Source: an uncultured Sedimentitalea sp. (GTDB lineage: Bacteria; Pseudomonadota; Alphaproteobacteria; Rhodobacterales; Rhodobacteraceae). Taken from it: a DNA stretch of 64,000 nucleotides. This document shows positions 32,302-41,144 of this stretch, piece by piece. A program made the position numbers and the translations under genes. The stretch spans positions 124,001 through 188,000 of the forward strand of contig CANNGH010000001.1 of NCBI GenBank assembly GCA_947504115.1. The letters are read 5' to 3'. Under the pieces are notes generated by a model. That model searched no databases and had not been told where the DNA came from. It worked only from the letters and a program-made list of their open reading frames with translations. Every line of letters begins with the position of its first letter. Position 1 is the first letter of the stretch.

Positions 32302-33758
32302 CAGCCTGCCTCCGGCCGCGTCGGATCGTAGATCGAGGCGGGCAGATCGTATCCCCACATCCGGAAGCGCTCGGAATAATGGCTGCGCACGCCGGTTGCG
32401 GTGAAGTGGCCGATGATCCGGTTTTCCGGCGTCAGTCCGACCCGCTGAAAGCGGAAGATTTCCTGCATCGAGATCACTTCGCCCTCCATCCCGGTGATTT
32501 CGGTAATCGACGTCATGCGGCGCGAGCCGTCCTGCAGCCGGCTGGCCTGCACGATCAGATTGACGGCGCTGGCGATCTGGCTGCGTACCGCCTTGATCGG
32601 CATTTCGATGCCCGCCATGGCGATCATGTTTTCCAGACGCGAGATCCCGTCGCGGGCACTGTTGGCGTGGATCGTCGTCATCGAGCCATCATGGCCGGTA
32701 TTCATCGCCTGAAGCATGTCGATCACCTCCTCACCGCGGGTTTCGCCGACGATGATGCGGTCGGGGCGCATGCGCAGCGCGTTCTTCAGACAGTCCCGCG
32801 GACTGACCGCGCCCTTGCCTTCAACGTTGGGCGGGCGGCTTTCCATCCGGCCCACATGGATCTGCTGAAGCTGCAATTCGGCAGTGTCCTCGATGGTCAG
32901 GATGCGCTCGGCGTTGTCGATGAAGGATGACAGGGCGTTCAGCGTGGTGGTTTTACCCGAGCCGGTGCCACCGGACACGATGATGTTCAGCCGCGTCGCC
33001 ACCGCCGCCTGAAGATAGGCAGCCATCTCTTCGGAGAAGGCGCCGAAATTCACCAGATCGTCGATGCCCAGCTTGTCCTTCTTGAATTTCCGGATGGACA
33101 CCAGGCTGCCGTCCACGGCCACCGGCGGCACCATCGCGTTGAAGCGCGATCCGTCGGCCAGCCGCGCGTCGACATAGGGGTTGGATTCGTCCACCCGCCG
33201 GCCCACGGCCGAGACGATCTTGTCTATGATGCGCAGAAGGTGGCGTTCATCCTTGAACGTGACATCGCTCAGCTCCAGCTTACCCTCGCGTTCGACAAAG
33301 ACCTGCTGCGGGCCGTTCACCAGGATGTCGTTCACCGTGTCGTCCTGAAGCAGCGTTTCCAGCGGTCCGAGACCGGTAACCTCGTCATAGAGTTCGTTGT
33401 TCAGTTGCTGGCGGTCGTCGCGATTGAGAACAATCCCCTTTTCCTCAAGGATTTCGGCGGCAATCGCGCTGATTTCGCCGCGCAGGTCCTTTTCGCTGGC
33501 ATGTTCCAGCGCCGCCAGATTCAGATTGTCCAGAAGGGCGCGATGCAGGTCCAGCTTGATCTCCGCCATACGCTCCCGGCGCTTGCGCTCCTTGTCCATT
33601 GCAACGGGTTCGCCGGCGGCTTTTTGCGTCATGGGCCGGCGCAGGGTGGCGGCGGGCTTGGCGGTCGACGGAGCGGGGTCGGCATCTGCGATCGGGGCGA
33701 CAGGCACGCGGGCCGCCGCCGCCGGACCCGATGAAGTTTTCTTGTATCTGGAGAACAC
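32301..33758 (-). CDS. tadA: TadA/CpaF secretion ATPase (GTG start)
   Basis: A 485-residue hexameric ATPase powering pilin export. Walker A is GGTGSGKTT, the Asp box and Walker B follow ([25 protein letters not shown]), and the His box is [14 protein letters not shown]. The GTG at 33758 starts [12 protein letters not shown] and has a GAGGGA site 8 bases upstream, whereas the in-frame ATG at 33800 lies inside the end of tadZ. A low-complexity Ala/Pro stretch (about residues 10-35) precedes the N-terminal domain. Confidence 0.92.
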   Translation of the reverse strand: MFSRYKKTSSGPAAAARVPVAPIADADPAPSTAKPAATLRRPMTQKAAGEPVAMDKERKRRERMAEIKLDLHRALLDNLNLAALEHASEKDLRGEISAIAAEILEEKGIVLNRDDRQQLNNELYDEVTGLGPLETLLQDDTVNDILVNGPQQVFVEREGKLELSDVTFKDERHLLRIIDKIVSAVGRRVDESNPYVDARLADGSRFNAMVPPVAVDGSLVSIRKFKKDKLGIDDLVNFGAFSEEMAAYLQAAVATRLNIIVSGGTGSGKTTTLNALSSFIDNAERILTIEDTAELQLQQIHVGRMESRPPNVEGKGAVSPRDCLKNALRMRPDRIIVGETRGEEVIDMLQAMNTGHDGSMTTIHANSARDGISRLENMIAMAGIEMPIKAVRSQIASAVNLIVQASRLQDGSRRMTSITEITGMEGEVISMQEIFRFQRVGLTPENRIIGHFTATGVRSHYSERFRMWGYDLPASIYDPTRPEAG

Positions 33759-33780
33759 TGCCTGATCCCTCTTTCGTGCG

Positions 33781-35028
33781 TTACGCCGATTTGGCGTCAT
33801 TCTGGCCCAGTTCGTGCAGCGAGCGCGCGAGTTTCGCGGTCTCCTTGCGCAATGGATTTCTGCTGGCCGACATGGCCAATGGCAGGCCGTGATCGCAACT
33901 CTGCGTGACCTGCTTGCCGCCGTCGGGCAACAGGAGGTCGATGGAGATATCCAGCGATTCGGCCATCCGCTTTATCCGACCCTTTCCGTTGAGGTCGGTG
34001 AATCTCGGTGACCGGTTCAATGCAAAGCGCAGTTTCTGAAACGGCAGATCCTCGGATTGCAACGCACGTTTCATGCGCAATGCGTTCTGGGCCGAGCGCA
34101 TGTCCAGTTCGAATATCGCGAAATAGACATGCGCCGCGTGCAACACGGTTTCCGACCAGTGTACCAGCGTCGGGGGCATGTCGATGACGACATAGTCGAA
34201 ATGCCGCCGAGCCATGTCGATCACGCGTTGCACATCCTCGGGCGAGATCAGATCCAGCGGCACCAGATCCGCCGGGGCGGTCAGGACCTGCATCCGGTCC
34301 TCGAAGCTGAGCAGCGCCTGGCCGAAAACCTCCTCATCCATGCTGGCGGTATCGGTCAGCATGTCGAAAACAGCCTCGCGGCGGGGCAGGTCCAGATAGG
34401 TGGAAACCGATCCGAACTGCAGATCGAGATCGATCAGGCACACCCGCGGCGCTCCATCGCCGACCAGCCCCGCCAGTTCCCAGGCCAGGTTCACGGCAAG
34501 TGTGGTCGCGCCCGTGCCACCGGCCAGGCCCTGCACCACGATCACCGCCCCTTCGCGGGCGGCATCGGGTTTCAAAACGTGCGGATTAGGCACGTCTTGC
34601 GTCTGCTCCGGCTCGGGTGCGCGCAAGCGATCGATCGCGGCCTGCAATTCCCCCTCGGGCAGCGGGTAGGGCACGAACTCATCCGCGCCCTGACGCAATA
34701 GCTGGTGCAGCGAGGCCGGAGTGACATCCTCGGCGATCAGGATCACGCCGATGCCGCGCGCCTTTGCCTGCGCGATGATCTCGCCCATGAGAACAAGACT
34801 GCCCTCGTCCTTGCTGTCGATGGCAAGGGCCACGAATTCCAGCCGGTCGGATTCCGCCTGACCGAAAAAGGCCATTGTTTCGGCAAAGCCCAGATCGCCC
34901 CAGTTTTCGCCCATCGCGGCTTCCATATCCTCGATCAGAAGATCGAAATTCTGGATCTCCCTGCTGATGGTGCAGGCCAGGATCGGACTGGTCTCTGTCT
35001 GAGGCGTTTCGGTGTTCATGGCCTTCAT
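33781..35028 (-). CDS. tadZ: TadZ/CpaE pilus localisation ATPase
   Basis: A 415-residue MinD/ParA-like protein with an N-terminal receiver-like domain (about residues 10-150) and a C-terminal ATPase domain. The deviant Walker A reads GLAGGTGATTLA, and the second motif is DLDLQFGSVSTYLDL; the usual GKGGxGK(S/T) lysines are missing, as is common in TadZ. It positions the pilus machine at the pole in studied species. The start may be the ATG at 35028 or the ATG at 35019; the frame is open to 35064. Confidence 0.88.
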   Translation of the reverse strand: MKAMNTETPQTETSPILACTISREIQNFDLLIEDMEAAMGENWGDLGFAETMAFFGQAESDRLEFVALAIDSKDEGSLVLMGEIIAQAKARGIGVILIAEDVTPASLHQLLRQGADEFVPYPLPEGELQAAIDRLRAPEPEQTQDVPNPHVLKPDAAREGAVIVVQGLAGGTGATTLAVNLAWELAGLVGDGAPRVCLIDLDLQFGSVSTYLDLPRREAVFDMLTDTASMDEEVFGQALLSFEDRMQVLTAPADLVPLDLISPEDVQRVIDMARRHFDYVVIDMPPTLVHWSETVLHAAHVYFAIFELDMRSAQNALRMKRALQSEDLPFQKLRFALNRSPRFTDLNGKGRIKRMAESLDISIDLLLPDGGKQVTQSCDHGLPLAMSASRNPLRKETAKLARSLHELGQNDAKSA

Positions 35029-35198
35029 CCCCTGTCCGACCGGACGATCACGGCGCCGGATCAAGCCGGTCCGATCTGTCCTGCCGGTGCGCGAACGCGA
35101 GCCGGAATCGCCTGCCGGTCGCGTATCAAACGCAATGTCGGGGGGAACTGGGGCAAGAATTAGGCCAAAAAGCCCCGATTGTAGGGAAATGCGGAACG

Positions 35199-35220
35199 AT
35201 CGGGCCTGAGGCGGCCCGAT
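35199..35220 (-). terminator. Hairpin just after the OmpA-like gene
   Basis: An 8-base perfect inverted repeat (ATCGGGCC and GGCCCGAT, 6-base loop) starts 4 bases after the stop of the OmpA-like gene. No T-run follows on the transcribed strand, so it may be a weak terminator or an RNA-stabilising stem between the secretin/OmpA genes and tadZ. Confidence 0.35.
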
Positions 35221-35223
35221 TGA

Positions 35224-35850
35224 TCATTCGACGGCAAGTTCCTGCGGAGTGACGCCTTCCAACGTGCTGCGCGGCACGGCGCTGGCGATATATTCGCGAT
35301 AGATGACTTCGGCATATTTGCCGTCCAGAAGGGTGGGATGGCGCGCGACAAAGCCGGTCACCTCGGTCACCGCGCGGCGATTGGCCCGTTCCGGTGCGGT
35401 CGTGTTCACCACGGGGCGGGTTTCGCCAAAGGACACCACCGCCTCGAGCCGGGAGCGGCTGATGCCATGCGAGGTCAGGAACGCGACCACCGCGTTGGCC
35501 CGCCGCTGCCCCAATTGCCGGTTGTAGGCGGACGAGCCGACGAGATCGGTAAAGCCGTAGACGCGGAACCGCACCTCGGGAAACTGGCGGATCCAGTCCG
35601 CCTGCCGCATGAGGATCTGTCGTGCCGCGCCATCAAGAACCGCGCTGTCAAAGGCAAAGTGCACCGTGCCGGGAATTTCCTGCGCGAAACGCGTGGCAAG
35701 GTGCGTGACGTATTGCTTTTCGCCATTCATGATCTGCGTGTTGTTCATCGTGGCATCGCCGAACGATCCGCCATCCAGAACCCGTCCAGCCTCCTGCGCA
35801 CATCCTGACAGGGAAATTGCCGCGATCAGTGCCGTGATCCGTTTCATCAT
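35224..35850 (-). CDS. OmpA-family lipoprotein of the tad locus
   Basis: A 208-residue lipoprotein with lipobox LSGC (cysteine at about residue 17) and a C-terminal OmpA/MotB peptidoglycan-binding domain (about 75-175: VYGFTDLVGSSAYN, then LGQRRANAVVAFL). It occupies the position where CpaD usually lies, immediately after the secretin, and probably ties the secretin to the cell wall. I see no CpaD-like gene here. The ATG-ATG pair at 35850/35847 follows GAGGGACC. Confidence 0.85.
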   Translation of the reverse strand: MMKRITALIAAISLSGCAQEAGRVLDGGSFGDATMNNTQIMNGEKQYVTHLATRFAQEIPGTVHFAFDSAVLDGAARQILMRQADWIRQFPEVRFRVYGFTDLVGSSAYNRQLGQRRANAVVAFLTSHGISRSRLEAVVSFGETRPVVNTTAPERANRRAVTEVTGFVARHPTLLDGKYAEVIYREYIASAVPRSTLEGVTPQELAVE

Positions 35851-35866
35851 TTGCCCGGTCCCTCGC

Positions 35867-37282
35867 TCAATCCATGACATAGCCGTAGGACCCGCTGAAA
35901 TCCTGCCGCGCGACCTCGCTTGCCGCGCGCGATGCGTTCCGGCTGGTCTTGCCGAACAGGAACAGATCCTTTTCGCTGGGCGGCCTGATCCGGTCGGTGG
36001 GCAGGGCCAGTGCCTCGCCTCTTGTCGGCGTGACCAGATGGGCGGTGACGATGATCACCAGTTCGGTCTGGCTGCGCTTGTAATCGGCGCTGCGAAACAA
36101 TGCGCCCAGCACCGGCACATCGCCTAGCCAAGGCAATTGCGAGGCGTTGTCCAGAAACTGGTCTTCGATCAATCCGGCGATGGCAAAGCTCTCGCCGTCG
36201 CGCATTTCCACCGTCGTCGAGGTTTCCCGCCTGGTGAATGAGACAATGTTGGCACCGTTCACGACGGATTCGTTGCTGCGGTCGATCGCGGATACCGCCG
36301 CATTCAGTTCCAGATTGACCAGATCCCTGTCCACGACCCGGGGGGTGAAGTTCAACTGGATGCCGAAAGGCTTGTAGTCGATGCTGTAGACACCGTCTTC
36401 CTGCGCCACGGGCACCGGATATTCGCCACCGGCAAGAAACTTCGCTTCCTGGCCGGACAGGGCGGTCAGATTTGGCTCGGCCAGGGTGCGCACGACGCCT
36501 TTGCGCTCCAGCGCCTCAAGCAGCAGGCCCACCTGAACCGAGCCGACATCGAATCCGAAGAGAACCGCGCCGACATTGTCGTTGCTGGATGGAATGTTGC
36601 CGGCAAGGCTGTTGGACAGATTCGGCTGGGTATTGTTGGCGCCGATCCCGCCATTCACACCCAGATCGCCACCCAGAAGCGATCCGCTGAAGCCCAGCGA
36701 CGAACTCAGCGATTTCGAAACCGAGCGCTGCATCTCCGCAAAGCGCACCTTGAGCATGACCTGCTGCACACCGCCCACGCTCATCAGGTTGGAGACCCGT
36801 TCGGGCGCATACCGTTCGGCAAGTTCCAGCGCGCGCTGCAGACGCGACGAACTGGACACGACCCCGGACAGCACGATGCCGTCATTTGCGGTTCGCACCT
36901 CGATTTTCTCGCCCGGCAGGATCTGGCGCAACCGTTCCTTGAACTCCGTCACATCGGCGGCGACGCGCACATCCACATTGGTGATCAGCCGCCCGGTGCC
37001 ATCCAGCAGGGTCAATGTCGTCAGACCCGGCGATTTTCCAAGCACATAGATGGAGCGGTCGGAAAGCGAAGAAATATCGGCGATGCCGGGATTGGCGATG
37101 GTCAGTTCGGCGAACGGCACGTCGCTTTCCACCACGACCGCGCGGTTCATCGGAACGTCAAGCGTGGAGGCCGTGCCCTGTTTCATCACGCGCAGATTTT
37201 CGGCGTGTCCGCCGTGTGGAGTGGCGGCAAGCGCCACAGCGCAGCCGATCACGGCCGCCTTGAAAAAATCGTGAATCGCCAT
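35867..37282 (-). CDS. cpaC: RcpA/CpaC outer-membrane secretin
   Basis: A 471-residue secretin that forms the outer-membrane pore for the Flp pilus. A signal peptide spans about residues 1-27; the N-terminal pilus-secretin domain shows PGIADISSLSDRSIYVLGKSPG, a BON-like part follows and the secretin domain shows YKPFGIQLNFTPRVVDRDLVNLEL and REGESFAIAGL-like segments (DGESFAIAGLIEDQF). The ATG at 37282 follows a GGAGG site. It precedes the OmpA-like gene by 16 bases. Confidence 0.93.
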   Translation of the reverse strand: MAIHDFFKAAVIGCAVALAATPHGGHAENLRVMKQGTASTLDVPMNRAVVVESDVPFAELTIANPGIADISSLSDRSIYVLGKSPGLTTLTLLDGTGRLITNVDVRVAADVTEFKERLRQILPGEKIEVRTANDGIVLSGVVSSSSRLQRALELAERYAPERVSNLMSVGGVQQVMLKVRFAEMQRSVSKSLSSSLGFSGSLLGGDLGVNGGIGANNTQPNLSNSLAGNIPSSNDNVGAVLFGFDVGSVQVGLLLEALERKGVVRTLAEPNLTALSGQEAKFLAGGEYPVPVAQEDGVYSIDYKPFGIQLNFTPRVVDRDLVNLELNAAVSAIDRSNESVVNGANIVSFTRRETSTTVEMRDGESFAIAGLIEDQFLDNASQLPWLGDVPVLGALFRSADYKRSQTELVIIVTAHLVTPTRGEALALPTDRIRPPSEKDLFLFGKTSRNASRAASEVARQDFSGSYGYVMD

Positions 37283-37470
37283 GTGACCTGCCCTCCGATC
37301 ACGCCTCAATGTCCGGGTCTTCTTGCCCATTCTGAGCGGCACTCTGCGAGAGATGCGGTTTCATTACAATGATCAACCGATTCCGACACGATCCTTATGT
37401 GGGTATTGCGCAACAGTCCACGCGAGCCGACGGAGGCTCTCACACGCAGAGCGAGAGCCTTGCAGTTGGC

Positions 37471-38328
37471 TCAGTTCGTGCAGGGAATCGTGATGTCCAC
37501 GACCTCGGTGCCGCGACGTGTTCGGATGGTGCAGACCTCTTCTCTTTGCGGTGCGGGGGCGGGTTGTATTTCACCGCGACCGAGAAGCGAACGCTGGTTT
37601 ACCTCGATGGCCGAGGCGGCGATGTCGTTATCGTCGTCGCCGGTTCCCACCAGCGCGAGCGTCAGTTTGCCGGTATTCTGGGCCAGCGTCAGGGCCGCCA
37701 CCTGTTCGGGGCGCACGGCAACTGTGACGGTGCGCGCAATGGTGGCGTCGATATCGCTGCTGGCGGTCTGATCCACGGCGATGAGCTTGACGCCGGCCTC
37801 GATCATACGGGTGACGTCGCCATGCGCCTCCGCGACTGCATCGCGCAGCGAACCGGTCCAGTAGACATCTACCCGGTCGCCGGGTCGCAGGAATCCCGAT
37901 ACGCCCGAGGCGACATCGACCTTGATCGCGAAAGCGCGCATGCCGCGACCCAGACGTGATGCGATTCCGGCATCCTCGCCGGGCTCGGTGATCTTGACCG
38001 CCATGATCGCCTCGTCCTTCTCCATGGCGCGCAGTACGACGCGGCTTGCCTTCTGGTCGGGCGGGAACAGGATGGCGGGGTCGGTGAACGCGCCGTCGGG
38101 GATCGCATTGACCGGCCAGCGCACCGTTCGGACATTGTCGCGGGCCAGTGTTTCACCATAGCGCAGACTGCGCGTTGCCACGAACACGTCGGTGGTGGGA
38201 ACGGCCTCCTTCTGACGCTCGGCGTTCAGGGCTTGTTCCATATCGGCGAAGTAGGTCTTGGCCATCATCACCGCACCGCCTGCCAGCGCAATGCCGACGA
38301 TCAGAACCAAACCGAAAACCGCGCGCAT
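37471..38328 (-). CDS. cpaB: RcpC/CpaB pilus assembly protein
   Basis: A 285-residue periplasmic protein anchored by one N-terminal helix (residues about 5-25). It holds a SAF domain (VFVATRSLRYGETLARDNVR, then SGFLRPGDRVDVYWTG). It stabilises the secretin. The C-terminus carries two cysteines (C268-TIRTRRGTEVVDITIP-C283 by my count) that could form a disulfide. The ATG at 38328 follows a GAGG site at a somewhat long distance; an upstream ATG at 38343 is possible. Confidence 0.88.
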   Translation of the reverse strand: MRAVFGLVLIVGIALAGGAVMMAKTYFADMEQALNAERQKEAVPTTDVFVATRSLRYGETLARDNVRTVRWPVNAIPDGAFTDPAILFPPDQKASRVVLRAMEKDEAIMAVKITEPGEDAGIASRLGRGMRAFAIKVDVASGVSGFLRPGDRVDVYWTGSLRDAVAEAHGDVTRMIEAGVKLIAVDQTASSDIDATIARTVTVAVRPEQVAALTLAQNTGKLTLALVGTGDDDNDIAASAIEVNQRSLLGRGEIQPAPAPQREEVCTIRTRRGTEVVDITIPCTN

Positions 38329-38468
38329 AATATTTGCCCTCATCTCATACCGGTCGGGGGTGGCCGAGTCCGGCGTCCCCCGCGCGATCATCGCCGCCAA
38401 AGGTTAATGGCGTGCAAATATCGGTCAGTGTTTGGCCGCCCGATCACCGGTGAGGCGAAGAAGGGGCG

Positions 38469-38657
38469 TTAACGAGCCGAATCCGCAACGAAAGTGGCGA
38501 TTTGGCTTGCAGCTTTCTTGTCGATTTTCGTCGTGGCGTCGCTTAGCGCGCTGAACCAAACACCGGCAATCACGACAATAGCTGCGCATAAGATTACCCA
38601 ATCCACCGTGACCGCGCCGCTTTCATCTGAAAAGAAAGATCTATAAAACTGACACAT
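38469..38657 (-). CDS. Second Flp-like pilin or pseudopilin
   Basis: A 62-residue type IVb prepilin. A short basic leader ends at glycine in SDESG, then AVTVDWVILCAAIVVIAGV forms the hydrophobic helix, and a charged tail follows. It shares the leader and helix pattern of the neighbouring Flp gene. The ATG at 38657 was chosen to give a normal-length leader; the frame is open to 38699. It lies downstream of the flp terminator, so it is probably transcribed less. It could be a minor pilin. Confidence 0.75.
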   Translation of the reverse strand: MCQFYRSFFSDESGAVTVDWVILCAAIVVIAGVWFSALSDATTKIDKKAASQIATFVADSAR

Positions 38658-38687
38658 GCCCAAACCTTGATGTAGCCGAGGCGGATG

Positions 38688-38724
38688 AAAAAGGGTCACG
38701 TCTTTAGCCTCAAAGACGTGACCC
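38688..38724 (-). terminator. Rho-independent terminator after flp
   Basis: A perfect 13-base stem (38693-38705 with 38712-38724) with a 6-base loop, followed on the minus strand by five T residues. It lies between flp and the second pilin gene and points the way of transcription, so it ends most flp messages and limits read-through into the second pilin gene. Confidence 0.85.
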
Positions 38725-38762
38725 TGTTGTACTATCCGGATGGATTGCCCGGAGTATCTCGG

Positions 38763-38960
38763 TTAACCACCAGAAGCAGTACCCGTAAGTTCTTTATACT
38801 CGATCTTCGTCGCGGTAGTTTCCGATAGATCGGCAGTCTTCTGACCAATCGACTGATAAGCCACTACCGCCAGAGCCACCACGGCCGCGGTCAGCACGAC
38901 CCAGTCGACCGTCACGGCGCCGTCTTCGTCCTTGCGAAAATGTTTGATGAACTTCATCAT
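38763..38960 (-). CDS. flp: Flp pilin (major type IVb pilin)
   Basis: A 65-residue prepilin. The leader MMKFIKHFRKDEDG ends in the glycine cut by TadV; the mature part begins AVTVDWVVLTAAVVALAVV, a hydrophobic helix, then a charged and small-residue tail. The classic Flp motif has Glu at +5 and Tyr at +6; here they are Asp and Trp. A GAGGGA site lies upstream. It heads the tad locus and has its own terminator, as expected of the abundant pilus subunit. Confidence 0.88.
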   Translation of the reverse strand: MMKFIKHFRKDEDGAVTVDWVVLTAAVVALAVVAYQSIGQKTADLSETTATKIEYKELTGTASGG

Positions 38961-39316
38961 GATATGTCCCTCCTGAGGATCAACGTTACTTTCTTAACCG
39001 CGCTGTTCCCGTCTGCCCGTTTCTCTTGGGGGGTGGGCGGTGGCCGTTGCGGTATGGGTTCATATGACCGGCGCGCGGTGGCGGAATTTGGGCGGAAAAG
39101 AGGATTTGCTGCCCAAATTTAACTTTTCGGCAATGTTTGCTTAACCGCCTGAAATGGTGTGAAATTTTCTCATAAGCAACGGCTTCGGGCGCGACATTCC
39201 GATGCAAAACCGTCTCAAATCCGGCAAATCCGTCACAATCCTTGGCAAATATCTGGCCGGATCGACCATTTTCCTGCAGATTGATCAAAAAATCACTTCG
39301 AGCGGTGAGGCAGCAG
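38961..39316. other. Intergenic region between flp and the transglycosylase gene
   Basis: A 356-base stretch without a gene, between divergent flp and transglycosylase. It contains a section richer in A and T (about 39100-39180) that probably holds the flp promoter, and the ribosome binding sites of both genes (GAGGGA for flp, GTGAGG at 39305-39310). I see no convincing -35/-10 pair or operator. Confidence 0.4.
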
Positions 39317-40216
39317 ATGATCCTGCGAGCAACGGTGTTGATTCTGGGCAGTCTGATATTGTCCTGCCCCGGCATTGCCCGGGCGGAACGGCTTGTTCTA
39401 ATGGAACAACCGGACGGCGAGCCAAAGACCGGTGTCGAGGAGCCAGCAGCCGTGATGACGACAATGCGCTCCGAGCCGCCGCCCTATATCGATTTTTCCG
39501 CCAAACGCGTCAAACCGCCAGCGCCCGGAACCAAGAAGCGGATCACCGTGCAGATCGATCCGAACGAGCCACCCAAACCCACGATTCCACGCCCGCCCCG
39601 CGCGACAGCAGCACCGGAGGCCCCTGCCGCGCCAGGGCGTCACGCGTGGTTCTGGGACCAGATTTCACCCGATCTGACCGGAGCGGCGCCGGGCCGGCTG
39701 GGTGCGGCGCTGGCGGCGTTGAACGCGTCCGGTCAGGTGGTGGCGCCGCGCCTTCAGCATCTTCAGGACATCGCGCGCACACGCGGCGTCGATATCCTGC
39801 GCTCGACAGTGGGAACGCGTGTGTCGCCCGCGCTGGTTCTGGCGGTGATCGCAGTGGAATCGGCGGGAAAAAGCGATGCGGTCAGCCGGGTGGGTGCGAC
39901 GGGTCTGATGCAGTTGATGCCGGACACCGCGTCGCGATTTGGCGTGACCGACAGCCTTGTGCCGGCGCATAACATCGCCGGCGGGGTCAAGTATCTGGAC
40001 TGGCTGATGCAGGAATTCGGCAACGATCCGATTCTGGTGCTGGCCGGTTACAATGCGGGTGAGGGCAATGTGCGCAACCATCAGGGCGTGCCGCCCTTCG
40101 CCGAAACCCGCGATTACGTGCCAAAGGTTCTGGCGGCGTTTCAGGTTGCCAGCGGATTATGTCAGACCCGGCCGCAGCTGATCAGCGACGGATGCGTGTT
40201 CGTCGCGATGAACTGA
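39317..40216 (+). CDS. Lytic transglycosylase (SLT domain)
   Basis: A 299-residue exported peptidoglycan-cleaving enzyme. A signal peptide covers about residues 1-23 (ending GIARAE). A proline-rich linker follows (about 45-95), then the SLT domain: catalytic Glu in AVIAVESAGKSDAVSRVGATGLMQLMP (about residues 173-199), and the AGYNAGEGNV motif. It lies divergent from the tad locus and could open the wall for the pilus, but it may also be a general enzyme. The ATG at 39317 has a GTGAGG site. Confidence 0.9.
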   Translation: MILRATVLILGSLILSCPGIARAERLVLMEQPDGEPKTGVEEPAAVMTTMRSEPPPYIDFSAKRVKPPAPGTKKRITVQIDPNEPPKPTIPRPPRATAAPEAPAAPGRHAWFWDQISPDLTGAAPGRLGAALAALNASGQVVAPRLQHLQDIARTRGVDILRSTVGTRVSPALVLAVIAVESAGKSDAVSRVGATGLMQLMPDTASRFGVTDSLVPAHNIAGGVKYLDWLMQEFGNDPILVLAGYNAGEGNVRNHQGVPPFAETRDYVPKVLAAFQVASGLCQTRPQLISDGCVFVAMN

Positions 40217-40219
40217 GCG

Positions 40220-40510
40220 TCAGGTCTCGAAGGCGTCGGCCCAGTCCGGGTGGCGCTTGCGCATCACGTCGACGAAGGGGCAGGTGGGGCGGATGCGGTA
40301 GTCGCCCGCGCGCGCGTCCGCCACCATCCGCGTCAGAAGTGCCAGCCCGGCGCCGGTGCCGCGCATCGCGTCCGGCACGCCGGTATGGTTCGCGTCGACC
40401 AGGCCGGGCGAGAGCGTGCGATAGGTCAGTTCCGCTTCGGCGCCGTCGCGGCGCAGGGAGTAGCGGCCCCCATGAGGGCCGCGTTCGTATTCGATGTTTT
40501 CGTCAGACAA
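40220..40510 (-). CDS. Small GNAT-like N-acetyltransferase (TTG start)
   Basis: A 96-residue protein of the short GNAT-like (YjdJ/Gcn5-related DUF) class: AELTYRTLSPGLVDANHTGVP, then RGTGAGLALLTRMVADARAGDYRIRPTCPFV, close to the acetyl-CoA loop pattern Q/RGxGxG/A. The first usable start is a TTG at 40510 that overlaps the scoB stop. Substrate unknown. It ends 4 bases from the convergent transglycosylase gene. Confidence 0.75.
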   Translation of the reverse strand: MSDENIEYERGPHGGRYSLRRDGAEAELTYRTLSPGLVDANHTGVPDAMRGTGAGLALLTRMVADARAGDYRIRPTCPFVDVMRKRHPDWADAFET

Positions 40511-41141
40511 TCGTGGCCTCGGTTGCGGCGCGGATGTCCTCTTCGGTGACGCCCTCGGCGGTCTCGACGATCTTCAGGCCGCCCTCGACCACGTCAAGCA
40601 CACCCAGATTGGTGATGATCCGATCCACCACGCCGGTTCCGGTCAGCGGAAGAGTGCATTCCTTCAGCAACTTGGATTCGCCGGCTTTGTTGGTGTGATC
40701 CATCACCACGATCACGCGCGGCACGCCCGCGACCAGGTCCATCGCGCCACCCATGCCCTTGACCAGCTTGCCCGGAATCATCCAGTTCGCCAGATCGCCG
40801 TTTTCGGCAACCTCCATCGCCCCCAGAATGGCGGCGGCGATCTTGCCGCCCCGGATCATGCCGAAACTGGTCGCACTGTCGAAATAGCTCGTGCGGCTGA
40901 GTTCGGTGATGGTCTGTTTGCCGGCATTGATCAGGTCGGGGTCTTCCTCGCCCTCGAACGGGAAGGGGCCCATGCCCAGCATGCCGTTTTCCGATTGCAG
41001 CGTGATGTCCTTGTCGCCGACATAGTTCGCCACCAGCGTCGGGATCCCGATGCCGAGGTTCACATACCAGCCGTCTTCCAGTTCCTCCGCCGCGCGGGCG
41101 GCCATCTGGTTGCGGTCCCAGCCCTTCATTTCATTGGCCAT
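40503..41141 (-). CDS. scoB: 3-oxoacid CoA-transferase subunit B
   Basis: A 212-residue beta subunit of the succinyl-CoA:3-ketoacid type CoA transferase, which activates acetoacetate for oxidation. The catalytic glutamate is E51 in the SENGMLG motif, and the conserved GIGIPTL stretch is at 30-36. The stop overlaps the next small gene. It pairs with scoA, 3 bases upstream. Confidence 0.94.
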   Translation of the reverse strand: MANEMKGWDRNQMAARAAEELEDGWYVNLGIGIPTLVANYVGDKDITLQSENGMLGMGPFPFEGEEDPDLINAGKQTITELSRTSYFDSATSFGMIRGGKIAAAILGAMEVAENGDLANWMIPGKLVKGMGGAMDLVAGVPRVIVVMDHTNKAGESKLLKECTLPLTGTGVVDRIITNLGVLDVVEGGLKIVETAEGVTEEDIRAATEATIV

Positions 41142-41144
41142 GGT

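Noticed and set aside
33798-33800. ATG at 33800 as tadA start
   Set aside because: It overlaps the end of tadZ by 20 bases without a ribosome binding site, whereas the GTG at 33758 has GAGGGA at good spacing.
39281-39296. FNR-like sequence TTGATCAAAAAATCAC before the transglycosylase gene
   Set aside because: The spacer is 6 bases instead of 4 and the second half-site is imperfect.
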